Source: Nucisporomicrobium flavum (GTDB lineage Bacteria > Actinomycetota > Actinomycetes > Mycobacteriales > Micromonosporaceae). Taken from it: 64,000 nucleotides of DNA. Below, piece by piece: positions 25,086 through 33,918 of the stretch. The notes beneath the pieces are model-generated. The model was not told the DNA's origin and made no database searches. It saw only the letters and a list, made by a program, of their open reading frames with translations. The stretch is taken from the NCBI RefSeq assembly GCF_016464385.1, contig NZ_JADMLH010000014.1, forward strand, positions 124,001-188,000, in the 5' to 3' direction. Both the position numbers and the translations under genes were made by a program. Numbering within the stretch: position 1 is the first letter of the stretch; every line of letters begins with the position of its first letter.

Positions 25086-26278
25086 GGTTCCGTTTCGGCG
25101 AGCCGGGGGAGCTGGCCGCGCCTTCGGCGGACCGGTTGGCCGTCGGCGATCCGCGGGTCGTGGACTTCCTGTCGCGCTTCGCCCGCAAGCTGCTCGCGCC
25201 GGCCGTCGCCCGCCGCCACCCCGAGCTGGGCTCGCTGGGCTTCTTCCTGCGGCCGGCCGAGCTGAGCCGGGTCGCTGGGCGGATGCGGCGCAGCGACGAC
25301 ACGTACGTCTTCCCGCGCGGCAACGTCTTCCACGTGCCGCCGGCCAATGTGGACACGATCTTCGTGTACTCGTGGGCGTTGTCCGCGCTGGCGGGCAACC
25401 ACAACGTCGTCCGCATCTCGTCGCGGTCGGCGGGTGCCGCGGAAACCGTGCTGGAGACGCTGAACGCGACGCTGGCCGACGCCGACCCGGTGATCGGCCG
25501 GACCCAGCGCATGGTCACGTACGGCCGGGACGACGCGCTCACCGCCGCCCTCAGCGCATGGTGCGACCTGCGCGTGATCTGGGGCGGGGACAGCGCGGTC
25601 GAGGCGATCCGCAAGCATCCGCTGCGCCCCTCCGCCCGCGACCTGACGTTCCCCGACCGTACGTCGTGGGCCGCGCTCTCCGTTCCGGGCTGGCTCGCGG
25701 CCGACCCGGACGCCCGCCGGCGCGCGGTGGTCGGGTTCTCCAACGACGCGTACTGGTTCGACCAGGCAGCCTGCTCCTCGCCGCGCACGGTCTTCCTCGT
25801 CGGCGCCGACCCGCAGGGCGCCCGCCAGGTACAGGAGGAGTTCCTGTCCCTGCTGGGTGAGGTGGTCGTGGAGCGCGGCTGGGGCGTCGATGCGGCGATG
25901 GCAGTGGAGAAGCGCGTCAACGCGTACGGGCTCGCGGCGAGCGGCGCGGCCACCACGCTGGCGTTCCCCGGCAACGCGGTGACCGCGGTGTCGCTGACCG
26001 GCCCCGACGTGGCGCCGCGGCGCTGGATCGGGGCGGGAGCCTTCCCGTTCGCCCAGGTCGCCGCGCTGGCGGACCTCGTACCGGCGATGAACCGGCAGGA
26101 CCAGACGTTCAGCCACTTCGGGTTCGAGCCCGCCGAGCTGCGCGCCTTCGCGGGTGCGCTGGGCGGGCGCGGCGTCGACCGGATCGTGCCGTTCGGGGCG
26201 GCGCTCACGTTCAGCGCGATCTGGGACGGCTACGACCTGCCGCACGAGTTCACCCGGCTCACCACCCTCGAGACGTGA
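25082..26278 (+). CDS. luxC: LuxC-family acyl reductase
   Basis: The 398-residue protein matches LuxC, the aldehyde-dehydrogenase-like subunit that reduces an activated acyl group to an aldehyde with NADPH. Key signs are VFHVPPANVDTIFVYSWALSA, NHNVVRISSR, VIWGGDSAVEAIR and the catalytic Cys231 in FDQAACSSPR. It overlaps luxE by four bases and the next glycosyltransferase by four. With LuxE and the carrier protein it could make an aldehyde, or work in an intramolecular acyl transfer, for modification of a sugar or lipid carrier. The substrate is unknown. Confidence 0.87.
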   Translation: MRFRFGEPGELAAPSADRLAVGDPRVVDFLSRFARKLLAPAVARRHPELGSLGFFLRPAELSRVAGRMRRSDDTYVFPRGNVFHVPPANVDTIFVYSWALSALAGNHNVVRISSRSAGAAETVLETLNATLADADPVIGRTQRMVTYGRDDALTAALSAWCDLRVIWGGDSAVEAIRKHPLRPSARDLTFPDRTSWAALSVPGWLAADPDARRRAVVGFSNDAYWFDQAACSSPRTVFLVGADPQGARQVQEEFLSLLGEVVVERGWGVDAAMAVEKRVNAYGLAASGAATTLAFPGNAVTAVSLTGPDVAPRRWIGAGAFPFAQVAALADLVPAMNRQDQTFSHFGFEPAELRAFAGALGGRGVDRIVPFGAALTFSAIWDGYDLPHEFTRLTTLET

Positions 26279-27228
26279 GTACCCTCCTGTCGGTCGTCGT
26301 GCCGATGTACAACGAGGAGGCGGTGATCCCCGCGCTCGTCGAGCGGCTCCGGCCGGTGCTCGACGGGCTGGGGATCGCGTACGAGGTGGTCGCCGTCGAC
26401 GACGGGAGCGCCGACCGCACCGCCGCGCTGCTCTTCGAGCACGGGCGTACGTGGCCGGAGCTGCGCCTCGTCAAGCTGCGCCGCAACAGCGGGCACCAGG
26501 CCGCGCTCACCGCCGGGCTGCAGCGCTCCCGCGGCGACTGGGTGGTGAGCATCGACGCCGACCTGCAAGACCCGCCGGAGGCCATCGCGGAGATGCTGCG
26601 CGTCGCCCGGGACCGCGGCGTCGACGTCGTGTACGGCGTGCGCTCCGACCGCAGCACCGACACGGCGTTCAAGCGGCACACCGCCGGCGCGTACTACCGG
26701 CTGATGCGGCGGCTCGTCGGTGCGGAGGTGCCCGCGCAGGCCGGCGACTTCCGGCTGCTCAGCCGAGAGGTGGTCGAGGTCCTCAAGGTGCTGCCCGAAC
26801 GCACGCCCGTGTACCGGCTGCTCGTACCGTCGCTCGGCTTCTCCTCGGCCGCCGTGCCGTACGTCCGCGAGCGGCGCGTTGCGGGCGAGACCAAGTACCC
26901 GCTGCGCAGGATGGTCGCGCTGGCCTGGAACAGCGCGGCGGACTTCTCGGCGGCGCCGCTGCGGATCGCCACCTGGCTCGGCGCGCTCGCCTTCGTCAGC
27001 TGCCTCGGCCTGATGGTCTTCGGCGTCGTGGTGTGGGCCAACGGCACGGTCATCCCCGGCTGGACCTCGCTCTTCCTGGCTGTCCTCCTGCTGTCGGCGG
27101 TGCAGCTGATCTGCCTCGGCCTGCTCGGCGAGTACGTCGCCCGCATCTACCGGACCGTGCAGAACCGGCCCACCTTCCACGTCGAGTTCGACTCGGCCGC
27201 GGAGCCGGCGGCGGCCGCGGCGCGGTGA
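26275..27228 (+). CDS. GT2 polyprenyl-phosphate sugar transferase (GtrB/DPM1-like)
   Basis: The 317-residue protein has a GT2 catalytic domain (LSVVVPMYNEEAVIPAL, VDDGSADRT, and DADLQDPPE with the metal-binding Asp residues) followed by two membrane helices at about residues 230-290, the GtrB/DPM-like architecture. These enzymes move a sugar from a nucleotide donor to undecaprenyl or polyprenyl phosphate on the inner membrane face. The next gene encodes a GT-C-like membrane protein that could use the product. Both flanks overlap neighbouring genes, so it belongs to the lux-type operon. Confidence 0.88.
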   Translation: MSTLLSVVVPMYNEEAVIPALVERLRPVLDGLGIAYEVVAVDDGSADRTAALLFEHGRTWPELRLVKLRRNSGHQAALTAGLQRSRGDWVVSIDADLQDPPEAIAEMLRVARDRGVDVVYGVRSDRSTDTAFKRHTAGAYYRLMRRLVGAEVPAQAGDFRLLSREVVEVLKVLPERTPVYRLLVPSLGFSSAAVPYVRERRVAGETKYPLRRMVALAWNSAADFSAAPLRIATWLGALAFVSCLGLMVFGVVVWANGTVIPGWTSLFLAVLLLSAVQLICLGLLGEYVARIYRTVQNRPTFHVEFDSAAEPAAAAAR

Positions 27229-29441
27229 CGATCGTCCCGTGGGCCGCGGTGGCGGCCGCGACCGTCTTCGCGCTGCTCCGGACCGGTACACCCCCGGGCG
27301 ACGTCGGGATCTACGCGGCGTACCTGACCGCCGGGGTGGTCGTACCCGGCATGCTCGTGCACCGGGCGATCCGCGGCAGCCGGGGCAACCTGCCCGAGGA
27401 CCTGGCTCTGGGTGCGGCGACCGGGCTGCTGGTCCAGCTGGCGGGCTGGGCACTCGCCGCGGCCACCGGCACGCAGGCGGGGCTGGGATTCTGGCCGCTG
27501 CTCGTGATCGGCGTGTTCCTCGCCGTACCCGCGCTGCGGCGGCACTGGCGGATCGCCGAGCCGCGGCCGCTTCCGGCACGCTGGCACTGGATGGCCTGCG
27601 GCGGTGTGCTGCTGGTGCTGCTCTGGGCCTGGGCTTCCTGGACGTCGGTGCCGCTGCCGCCGGCGGACACCGTCTACTACCCGGATCTCATGTACCACCT
27701 GGCGCTGGTGCACGAGATGACCCGCTCGATGCCGTTCCAGGTGCCGCAGTTGGCCGGCGAGACGCTGCGCTACCACTACCTGTCCGACGCCGACATGGCT
27801 TCCGCGAGCATGGTCACCGGCATCGCCCCCGCGACCGTCCTGCTGCGCCTGTGGGTGGTGCCGATCGGGGTGACCGGGCTGCTGGTTGTCGCCGCGCTGA
27901 CCCGCGAGCTGACCGGCAGGTGGTGGGCGGGACCGCTCGCCGGAGCCGTCGCCACGGTCGGCGTTCCGCTCACCCTCGGCGGGCCGGTCGAGGCGTACGG
28001 CGGTTCGGCGCTGGCCTTCAACAGCCCGTCGCAGACGTACGTGGTGCCGCTGCTCGCCCTGCTCGTCGCGATCGCGGCCGACCTGGTGCGCGGCCACCGC
28101 CTGGGCCCGGCGTGGTTCCTCGTGCCCCCGCTCGCATTGGCGTGCGCGGGATCGAAGGCCAGCGCGCTCCCGCCCCTGGTGGCGGGGCTCCTCGTCGCGG
28201 GCCTCGCCGCTCCCCGGCGGATCCTGCGGACCGGGGCGTTCACGGCGCTCGTGGCGGCGGCGATGCTCGGCGGCATGCGGCTGTTCGCCGGTGGGGGAGC
28301 GGGCACCCTCGGCGTCCAGCCGCTGAGCCTGCTGCGCTGGATCGAGCCGTACGCCGACAGCCTCGGCCAGTGGGACGGCGTCGCCCCCAACGGCTTCCTG
28401 CCCCCGGGCGTCCGCGGCCTGGACACCGGCGCGCGCTGGTTCGTCGCCTGGGTCGCGGGGTGGTGGCTGCTCATGCAGGCGCCCCGCCTGCTGGGCATCG
28501 CCGGGCTGGGGGCGCGCGGGCTGCGGCGCGATCCCGCGGCGTGGCTGCTCGGCGGGATGACCGTGGCGGGCACCGCGGCCGCGTGGCTGCTCTGGCATCC
28601 GTCGGCCAGCCAGCTGTACTTCTTCCTCGGCGCGGCCCCGTTCGGCGTCGTGCTCACCACCTGGCTGCTCGCCGACCAGGCTCGCCGCTGGTGGGTGCCG
28701 GCCGCGGGCCTGATGGCCGGTGCCGCCTGGCAGATCTGGGCGCCCCACGTGCACCCGCCGGAGCTGACCTTCTGGTGGCGCGACTGGACCTGGCCGCTGG
28801 AGCTGCCGGTGCTGCGCGCCCTCGGGTTCGTGGTCGCGGGGGCGGTGCTGTCGTTGGTGCTGCGCCGCCGGATCCGGCCGGCAATCGCGGCCCTCAGCGC
28901 GGCAGTGCTCGGTGCGAGCCTCGCAGCGGCCGCGGTGAGCTCCGGCGGTGTGGTCCGGCGGGACGCGTACGGGCCGGACTGGCCGCAACCGCCGACGTCC
29001 CGCCTGCTCACCGCGGAGGAGATGGCCGCCGCGCTGTGGCTGGACGAGCACGCCGGCGCCGACGACGTGGTCGCCACGAACGTGCACTGCACGCCGATGA
29101 ACCGCGCCAAGCCGTGCGACGCCCGCGCGTTCTGGGTCGCCGGGCTGGGCGGGCGCCGCACGCTGGTGGAGAGCTGGGCGTACTCCGACGCGGCGGTGGC
29201 GGCCAACGGCGTCGACGGCCTCAAGTACGTCCTCCAGCCGCCGCCGGACCCGGTGCTGTTCGAGCTGAACGAGCGGGTCTTCGCCACCGCCGACCCGGTG
29301 GACGTACGGACATTGCACGACGCGTACGGCGTCCGCTGGCTCCTCGCCGACAGCCGCGCGACCGAGGTCTCACCCCGCCTCGCCCGGCTGGCGGAGCTCC
29401 GCCTCGCCTCGGGCCCCGTGACGGTCTACGAGCTGCGGTAA
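27225..29441 (+). CDS. large polytopic membrane protein, GT-C-like
   Basis: The 738-residue protein has about a dozen hydrophobic segments followed by a soluble C-terminal region of roughly 150 residues that should lie outside. After the first helices comes PADTVYYPDLMYHLALVHEM, similar to the loop with acidic residues used as active site in GT-C glycosyltransferases, and later YGGSALAFNSPSQTY. This suggests it takes a polyprenyl-phosphate sugar from the preceding GT2 product and attaches it to an external glycan or protein. The match is to general architecture only; I do not recognise a specific family. Confidence 0.6.
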   Translation: MTIVPWAAVAAATVFALLRTGTPPGDVGIYAAYLTAGVVVPGMLVHRAIRGSRGNLPEDLALGAATGLLVQLAGWALAAATGTQAGLGFWPLLVIGVFLAVPALRRHWRIAEPRPLPARWHWMACGGVLLVLLWAWASWTSVPLPPADTVYYPDLMYHLALVHEMTRSMPFQVPQLAGETLRYHYLSDADMASASMVTGIAPATVLLRLWVVPIGVTGLLVVAALTRELTGRWWAGPLAGAVATVGVPLTLGGPVEAYGGSALAFNSPSQTYVVPLLALLVAIAADLVRGHRLGPAWFLVPPLALACAGSKASALPPLVAGLLVAGLAAPRRILRTGAFTALVAAAMLGGMRLFAGGGAGTLGVQPLSLLRWIEPYADSLGQWDGVAPNGFLPPGVRGLDTGARWFVAWVAGWWLLMQAPRLLGIAGLGARGLRRDPAAWLLGGMTVAGTAAAWLLWHPSASQLYFFLGAAPFGVVLTTWLLADQARRWWVPAAGLMAGAAWQIWAPHVHPPELTFWWRDWTWPLELPVLRALGFVVAGAVLSLVLRRRIRPAIAALSAAVLGASLAAAAVSSGGVVRRDAYGPDWPQPPTSRLLTAEEMAAALWLDEHAGADDVVATNVHCTPMNRAKPCDARAFWVAGLGGRRTLVESWAYSDAAVAANGVDGLKYVLQPPPDPVLFELNERVFATADPVDVRTLHDAYGVRWLLADSRATEVSPRLARLAELRLASGPVTVYELR

Positions 29442-29616
29442 ATCGGTGGAGCGACGCCGCCGTCCGCGGTTAGCGTCCTGCTCGGCCGAGTCGTCCAGTC
29501 GAAGGCGTGCCGTTGTACACCCTGTGAGACCTCCCGAGCGCTGATTCGTCGCGCGTCGCCCAGGTGCGCCGCGCTTCCTTTTGCTGCGGACTTCTCACTG
29601 AAAACGGTGTACCCCC

Positions 29617-30162
29617 ATGTCCGAGAACTGGGTGGTCGTACCCACCTGCCTGCCCCTGGTCATCCGCCGTTGCCACGCGTGCGCGTCCGAGCGCTTCCGG
29701 GCGAACGGCAAGTTCCGGGTCAACGCCAACCACAAGCTGCTCGACGCCTGGCTCCTGGTGCTCTGCACCGGGTGCGGGGAGACCGCCAAGCTGACGGTCT
29801 TCGAGCGGACGAACGTACGGTCCGTGCCGCCCGGGCTGCTGGACCGCCTGCACCACAACGACCCCGGCCTGGCCGCCGAGCTGCTTCGGGACCCGGTCGT
29901 GCAGCGCCGCAACCGCATCGCCCTCGACTGGGACGATGCCTGGCGGCTCGACACCGGACCGGGCCACCCGGACCGTGAGGTGATCGACGTGTCGGTCCGC
30001 TTCGCGGCCCGGATCCCGGTCCGGCCGGTACGGCTGATCGCCGAAGGCCTGGGCCTGCCCCGGGCCGAGGTCGAGCGGCTGATCCGGGCGGGGAAGCTCG
30101 TCTCCGCCGTCCGGTTGAGCGGCAAGCTCACCGGCGACTTCACCTTCACCCTCAAGCGCTGA
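29617..30162 (+). CDS. DUF1062 family protein
   Basis: The 181-residue protein carries two Cys-x2-Cys pairs (RCHACAS and LCTGCGE) about 40 residues apart, likely a zinc ribbon, around the family signature FRANGKFRVNANHKLLDAWLL. The C-terminal third resembles a small S4-like RNA-binding element (LPRAEVERLIRAGKLVSAVRL). This combination is that of the DUF1062 family, whose function is unknown. ATG 29617 starts right before the conserved region; no good ribosome binding site is visible. It precedes the MarR gene by 34 bases, so they may be co-transcribed. Confidence 0.8.
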   Translation: MSENWVVVPTCLPLVIRRCHACASERFRANGKFRVNANHKLLDAWLLVLCTGCGETAKLTVFERTNVRSVPPGLLDRLHHNDPGLAAELLRDPVVQRRNRIALDWDDAWRLDTGPGHPDREVIDVSVRFAARIPVRPVRLIAEGLGLPRAEVERLIRAGKLVSAVRLSGKLTGDFTFTLKR

Positions 30163-30166
30163 GGAG

Positions 30167-30180
30167 CTTCGAATTCGAAG
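30167..30180. promoter_or_regulatory. 14-bp palindrome upstream of marR, candidate operator
   Basis: CTTCGAATTCGAAG is a perfect palindrome located just before the candidate -10 box of the MarR gene. MarR proteins usually bind such 14-20 base palindromes at their own promoters, so this is a good autoregulatory operator candidate. Confidence 0.55.
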
Positions 30181-30184
30181 TACG

Positions 30185-30190
30185 TAGAAT
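30185..30190 (+). promoter_or_regulatory. candidate -10 box of leaderless marR gene
   Basis: TAGAAT ends six bases before the GTG start at 30197. No separate ribosome binding site is seen, so the transcript is probably leaderless. The adjacent palindrome would block this promoter when bound. Confidence 0.4.
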
Positions 30191-30196
30191 GGGCGG

Positions 30197-30691
30197 GTGA
30201 CGGATGCCGCGCCCCTGGACGCCGAACAGCTCGCCGCCTACTTCGCGCTCAAGGAAGTGGGCAGCATGCTGGAGCACGCCGTCGAGCAGCAGCTCCGGGC
30301 CGACGGCGGGCTCACCGGCCCGCAGTTCTCCATCCTGGCCCGGCTGGCCGACTCGCCGGCCGGGCACCTGCGGATGACCGACCTGGCCGACGGGCTGGTC
30401 TACAGCCGCAGCGGCCTCACCTACCAGGCCGCCCAGCTGGAGAAGGAGGGGCTGGTCACCCGGGTGCCGGCCGAGGACGACGAGCGCAGCATCGTCGTGA
30501 CGCTGACCCCGGCCGGCCGGGCCCGCCTGGCCGACGTGATGCCGGGCCACATCGAGGTGGTCCAGCGCCTGCTGATGTCGTCGCTGAGCCGCGCCGACAT
30601 CAGCGCGATCACCCGGATCCTGGGCCGCGTCCGCGACCGGATGCGGGCCGCGCCGCCCCGGTCCGCAGCCTCCCGCCGCCGGAAGGCCTGA
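30197..30691 (+). CDS. MarR-family transcriptional regulator
   Basis: The 164-residue protein has the MarR winged helix: LTGPQFSILARLAD, LRMTDLADGLVYSRSGLTYQAAQLEKEGLVTR (recognition helix) and the wing with AEDDERSIVVTLTPAGR. It is a dimeric repressor that responds to small ligands or oxidants; no cysteine suggests redox sensing. The stop lies five bases from the end of the convergent beta-lactamase-like gene. The upstream palindrome suggests autoregulation. Confidence 0.9.
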   Translation: MTDAAPLDAEQLAAYFALKEVGSMLEHAVEQQLRADGGLTGPQFSILARLADSPAGHLRMTDLADGLVYSRSGLTYQAAQLEKEGLVTRVPAEDDERSIVVTLTPAGRARLADVMPGHIEVVQRLLMSSLSRADISAITRILGRVRDRMRAAPPRSAASRRRKA

Positions 30692-30696
30692 TTCCG

Positions 30697-31800
30697 TCAG
30701 CGCTCGGCGACCGCTGCGTGGATCGTCGCCGCGATGTCCTCGAGGGGGTCGCCGTCGCCCGCGGACAGGTAGTTCTTCGTCACGGCCACCGCGAGGCCGA
30801 CGTCCGGATAGCAGCCGGACAGGCCACCCCCGTCGCCGCTCCAGCCGATGCGGTCGCAGCCGGGCTGGGCCACGTACCCGAGGGTCTTGGGCAGGTCGCC
30901 GCCGACCGCCCAGTCCGGGCCGTCGGTCCGCGTCGTCGTGATCAGCTTCAGCCGCTCGGCGGAGATCAGCCGTACGCCGTCGACCTCGCCCATGAGGGCC
31001 GCGTACATGCGGGCGACCGCGCGGGCGCTCACCGTCGCGATCGCGGGGATGTCGGCGCGCAGGACGTCCCGGCGGTTCGCCAGCGTGGCGTCGGGGCGTA
31101 CGCCCGGGGGTGCGACCGTGTCGAAGTTCTCCAGGTGCTCGCTCAGCGTGTGGAGCATCGCCGACCAGTTGCGGTCCTTCAGCCGGGCGACCCGGTTCAC
31201 CTGCTCCGGGGGTACGCCGAAGAACAGCTCACGGTCGGCGCGCAGCGGGCGGGCCACCTCCTCGGCGAGCACCCAGGCGATCGGCTTGTGCGCGGTGCGG
31301 CGTACCACCTCGCCGATCAGCCAGCCGTACGTCCACTCGTGCAGGCCGTGCCGCGTACCGGGCTCCCACAGCGGCGCGGACCCGGCGACGGCCCTGCACA
31401 TCTCGTCCCAGTCGAGCAGATCGGCGGCGGTCGCGTACGGCGGCATCTGCGGCACCCCCGCGGCGTGCGTCAGGACGTGCCGCAGCGTGGTGTCCTGCTT
31501 GCCGTGCCGGGCGTACTCCGGCCACACGTCGGCGATCCGCAGGTCGTAGCCGAGCACCCCGCGCTCGGCCAGCACGTGCACCACGGTGCTGGTCAGGCCC
31601 TTGCCGATCGAGTAGCTCGGGAACGGCGTGTCCGGGGTGACCGGGGCGCCGGTCGCCTCGTCGGCGAGCCCGGACACCGCGCTCACGATCGGCCGCCCGT
31701 CGAGGTACGCCGCGACCTGGACGCCGATCTCGCGCCCGGCACCGACGAGCCCGTCGATCCGCCGCTGCACCTCGCGGCGCAGGCCGGTCCATTCCCTCAC
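30697..31800 (-). CDS. serine beta-lactamase-family hydrolase (class C-like / EstB)
   Basis: The 367-residue protein has the Ser-x2-Lys motif in PSYSIGKGLTST and the second-motif region HEWTYGWLIGEV where Tyr occupies the Y-x-N position. It lacks a signal peptide, so it is likely a cytosolic esterase or transesterase rather than a secreted beta-lactamase. The GTG at 31800 is preceded by GAGGG; two upstream in-frame GTG codons (31815, 31833) are alternatives. No functional link to neighbours is evident. Confidence 0.8.
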   Translation of the reverse strand: MREWTGLRREVQRRIDGLVGAGREIGVQVAAYLDGRPIVSAVSGLADEATGAPVTPDTPFPSYSIGKGLTSTVVHVLAERGVLGYDLRIADVWPEYARHGKQDTTLRHVLTHAAGVPQMPPYATAADLLDWDEMCRAVAGSAPLWEPGTRHGLHEWTYGWLIGEVVRRTAHKPIAWVLAEEVARPLRADRELFFGVPPEQVNRVARLKDRNWSAMLHTLSEHLENFDTVAPPGVRPDATLANRRDVLRADIPAIATVSARAVARMYAALMGEVDGVRLISAERLKLITTTRTDGPDWAVGGDLPKTLGYVAQPGCDRIGWSGDGGGLSGCYPDVGLAVAVTKNYLSAGDGDPLEDIAATIHAAVAER

Positions 31801-31920
31801 GAGCTCAGCCCTCACGAGCCCAGCATCGCGCACCTGCCCGGCCCGTGGCGGCCGGATGGTCGGGTTAACCCTACTGCCGGTCGGCGGGTCAGCGGGATCG
31901 GAGGACGGGCCCGCGGTGAC

Positions 31921-31926
31921 TAGCGT
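31921..31926 (+). promoter_or_regulatory. candidate -10 box of leaderless histidine kinase gene
   Basis: TAGCGT lies seven bases before the ATG at 31934, with no ribosome binding site between. The same hexamer precedes the MMPL gene at 37461. Confidence 0.4.
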
Positions 31927-31933
31927 CGACGGC

Positions 31934-33241
31934 ATGACCACCAGCATCCTGCCCGTACCGGAGCGCCAGGCGCCCGGCCTGCGGCTCCTGCGGCAGCTCG
32001 CTCTCGACACCCAGTTCATCCTGCTCGGCTTCCCGCTGGGCCTGGTCACCGTCGTGCTCTTCGTGACCGGGTTCGCGGTGGGCATCGGCACCGCCGTGAT
32101 CTGGGTCGGCGTCCCGCTGCTGGTCGCCACGATCATGCTGGCCCGGGGCTTCGCGACCGTGGAGCGGGCCCGGATCGCCCCGGTCATCGGCCGGCGGCTG
32201 CCGCACCCGTACTACAAGCGGGCCGGCCAGGGCGCGTCCTTCGTCCGGCGGACGCTGACCCCGCTGGCCGACGGCCAGTCGTGGCTCGACCTGCTGCACG
32301 GGGTGCTGCGGTTCATCCCCAGCACCGTCGCCTTCTCCTTCGCGGTGACCTGGTGGGCCGGCGCGCTGGGCGGCATCACGTTCCCGCTGTGGGACTGGTC
32401 CATCCCGCGCGGCGACGACAACACCGACCTGCCGGAGCTGCTGGGCATGGGCGACGCCTGGGGCACCCGGGTGGTCTTCTACATGGCCCTCGGATTCTTC
32501 TTCCTCGGCACGCTCTACCCAGTCATCCGCGGGGCGGCGCTGCTCGAGGGGCTCTTCGCCCGCGCCCTGCTCAGCGGCGTCAACGAGCTGCGCGAACAGG
32601 TCGCCGAGGCCGAGGCCGCCCGCGACACCGCCCAGGCCCAGAAGGCCGCCGCCGTCTCCGCCGAGGCGACCGCGCTGCGCCGGCTCGAACGCGACATCCA
32701 CGACGGCCCGCAGCAGCGGCTGGTCCGGCTCGCGATGGACCTGGGCCGCGCCGAGCAGCAGTTCGCCACCGACCCGGACGCGGCCCGCGCCACGGTCGCC
32801 GAGGCGCTGGCGCAGACCCGCGAGACGCTGGACGAGCTGCGGGCGCTGTCGCGCGGCATCGCCCCGCCGATCCTGGTGGACCGGGGCCTGCAGGCGGCGC
32901 TGACCGCGCTGGCCGGGCGCTCGACCGTACCGGTGGACCTGGACACCGAGCCGATGTCCCGGCTCGACCCGGCGGTGGAGACGACCGCGTACTTCGTCGT
33001 CGCCGAGGCGCTGACCAACGTCGCCAAGCACAGCCACGCCAGCGAGGTGCAGGTGAGCGTGCGCCGCTCGCCCACCGGGCTGATGATCAGCGTGGCCGAC
33101 GACGGCGTCGGCGGCGCCAGCCTCGCCAAGGGCCACGGCCTCGCCGGCCTCGCCGACCGGGTCCAGGCGGCGGGCGGCGTGATGAACCTCGACAGCACGG
33201 CGGCGACGGGTACGACCCTCACGGTCGCCCTGCCCCTGTAG
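31934..33241 (+). CDS. NarL-type sensor histidine kinase
   Basis: The 435-residue protein has four membrane helices in two pairs (about residues 28-72 and 128-200), matching the PF13796-like sensor domain, then a coiled-coil (EAEAARDTAQAQKAAAV) leading to the HisKA_3 dimerisation box ERDIHDGPQQRL with phospho-His256. The HATPase region shows AEALTNVAKHS, DDGVGG and GLAGLADRV. It should autophosphorylate and pass phosphate to the response regulator encoded 29 bases downstream. The signal is unknown; related actinobacterial systems often sense cell-envelope stress. Confidence 0.92.
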   Translation: MTTSILPVPERQAPGLRLLRQLALDTQFILLGFPLGLVTVVLFVTGFAVGIGTAVIWVGVPLLVATIMLARGFATVERARIAPVIGRRLPHPYYKRAGQGASFVRRTLTPLADGQSWLDLLHGVLRFIPSTVAFSFAVTWWAGALGGITFPLWDWSIPRGDDNTDLPELLGMGDAWGTRVVFYMALGFFFLGTLYPVIRGAALLEGLFARALLSGVNELREQVAEAEAARDTAQAQKAAAVSAEATALRRLERDIHDGPQQRLVRLAMDLGRAEQQFATDPDAARATVAEALAQTRETLDELRALSRGIAPPILVDRGLQAALTALAGRSTVPVDLDTEPMSRLDPAVETTAYFVVAEALTNVAKHSHASEVQVSVRRSPTGLMISVADDGVGGASLAKGHGLAGLADRVQAAGGVMNLDSTAATGTTLTVALPL

Positions 33242-33257
33242 GGACGCCCCTGCCCGC

Positions 33258-33263
33258 TAGGCT
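33258..33263 (+). promoter_or_regulatory. candidate internal -10 box before the response regulator
   Basis: TAGGCT lies seven bases before the ATG at 33271 and no ribosome binding site is visible. It could give a leaderless transcript for the regulator in addition to read-through from the kinase gene. Confidence 0.35.
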
Positions 33264-33270
33264 CGTCGCC

Positions 33271-33918
33271 ATGCGGGTGGTGATAGCCGACGACGCCGTG
33301 CTGCTGCGCGAGGGCCTGGTCCGGCTGGTGGAGGAGAACGGCTGCACCGTCGTCGCGGCGGTCGGCGACGGACCGGCCCTGGTCGAGGCGATCGCCGAGC
33401 ACAAGCCGGACGTGTCCATCGTGGACGTCCGGATGCCGCCCACCCACACCGACGAGGGCCTGCGCGCCGCCGTCGAGGCCCGCAGCCGGGTGCCCGGCAG
33501 CCCGGTCCTCGTGCTCTCGCAGTACGTCGAGGTCGAGTACGCCGACGACCTCCTGGCCGACCGCCTCGGCGCGGTCGGCTACCTGCTGAAGGACCGCGTC
33601 GCCGAGGTCGCGGACTTCCTCGACGCGCTCCGCCGGGTCGCCGGCGGCGCGACGGTGCTGGACCCCGAGGTGGTCGGCCAGCTCCTGGTCCGCCGGCGCC
33701 GCGACGACCCGCTGCGCAACCTGACCCCGCGCGAGCGCGAGGTCCTCGCACTGATGGCGGAGGGCCGCTCCAACACCGCCATCGCCCGCAAGATCGTGGT
33801 CACCGACGGCGCGGTCGAGAAGCACGTCCGCAACATCTTCACGAAGCTTGACCTCCCCCCGGACGAGGAACAACACCGCCGCGTGCTGGCCGTCCTCGCG
33901 TACCTGCAGCAGGGCTAG
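33271..33918 (+). CDS. NarL/LuxR-family response regulator
   Basis: The 215-residue protein has a receiver domain (VIADDAVLLREG, phospho-Asp52 in IVDVRMPP, Lys in YLLKDRV) and a C-terminal LuxR helix-turn-helix (LTPREREVLALMAEGRSNTAIARKI...VEKHVRNIFTKL). It pairs with the upstream kinase. The stop overlaps the end of the convergent KAP/NB-ARC gene by four bases. Its targets cannot be read from sequence. Confidence 0.93.
   Translation: MRVVIADDAVLLREGLVRLVEENGCTVVAAVGDGPALVEAIAEHKPDVSIVDVRMPPTHTDEGLRAAVEARSRVPGSPVLVLSQYVEVEYADDLLADRLGAVGYLLKDRVAEVADFLDALRRVAGGATVLDPEVVGQLLVRRRRDDPLRNLTPREREVLALMAEGRSNTAIARKIVVTDGAVEKHVRNIFTKLDLPPDEEQHRRVLAVLAYLQQG

Noticed and set aside
24048..26278. Bioluminescence operon based on LuxE and LuxC
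   Set aside because: No luxA/luxB luciferase or luxD transferase in the window; the neighbours are ACP, ligase and glycosyltransferases.
29508..29528. Six-codon open frame GTG-CCG-TTG-TAC-ACC-CTG-TGA before the DUF1062 gene, as a leader peptide
   Set aside because: Too short to support; no attenuator hairpin follows and no run of regulatory codons is present.
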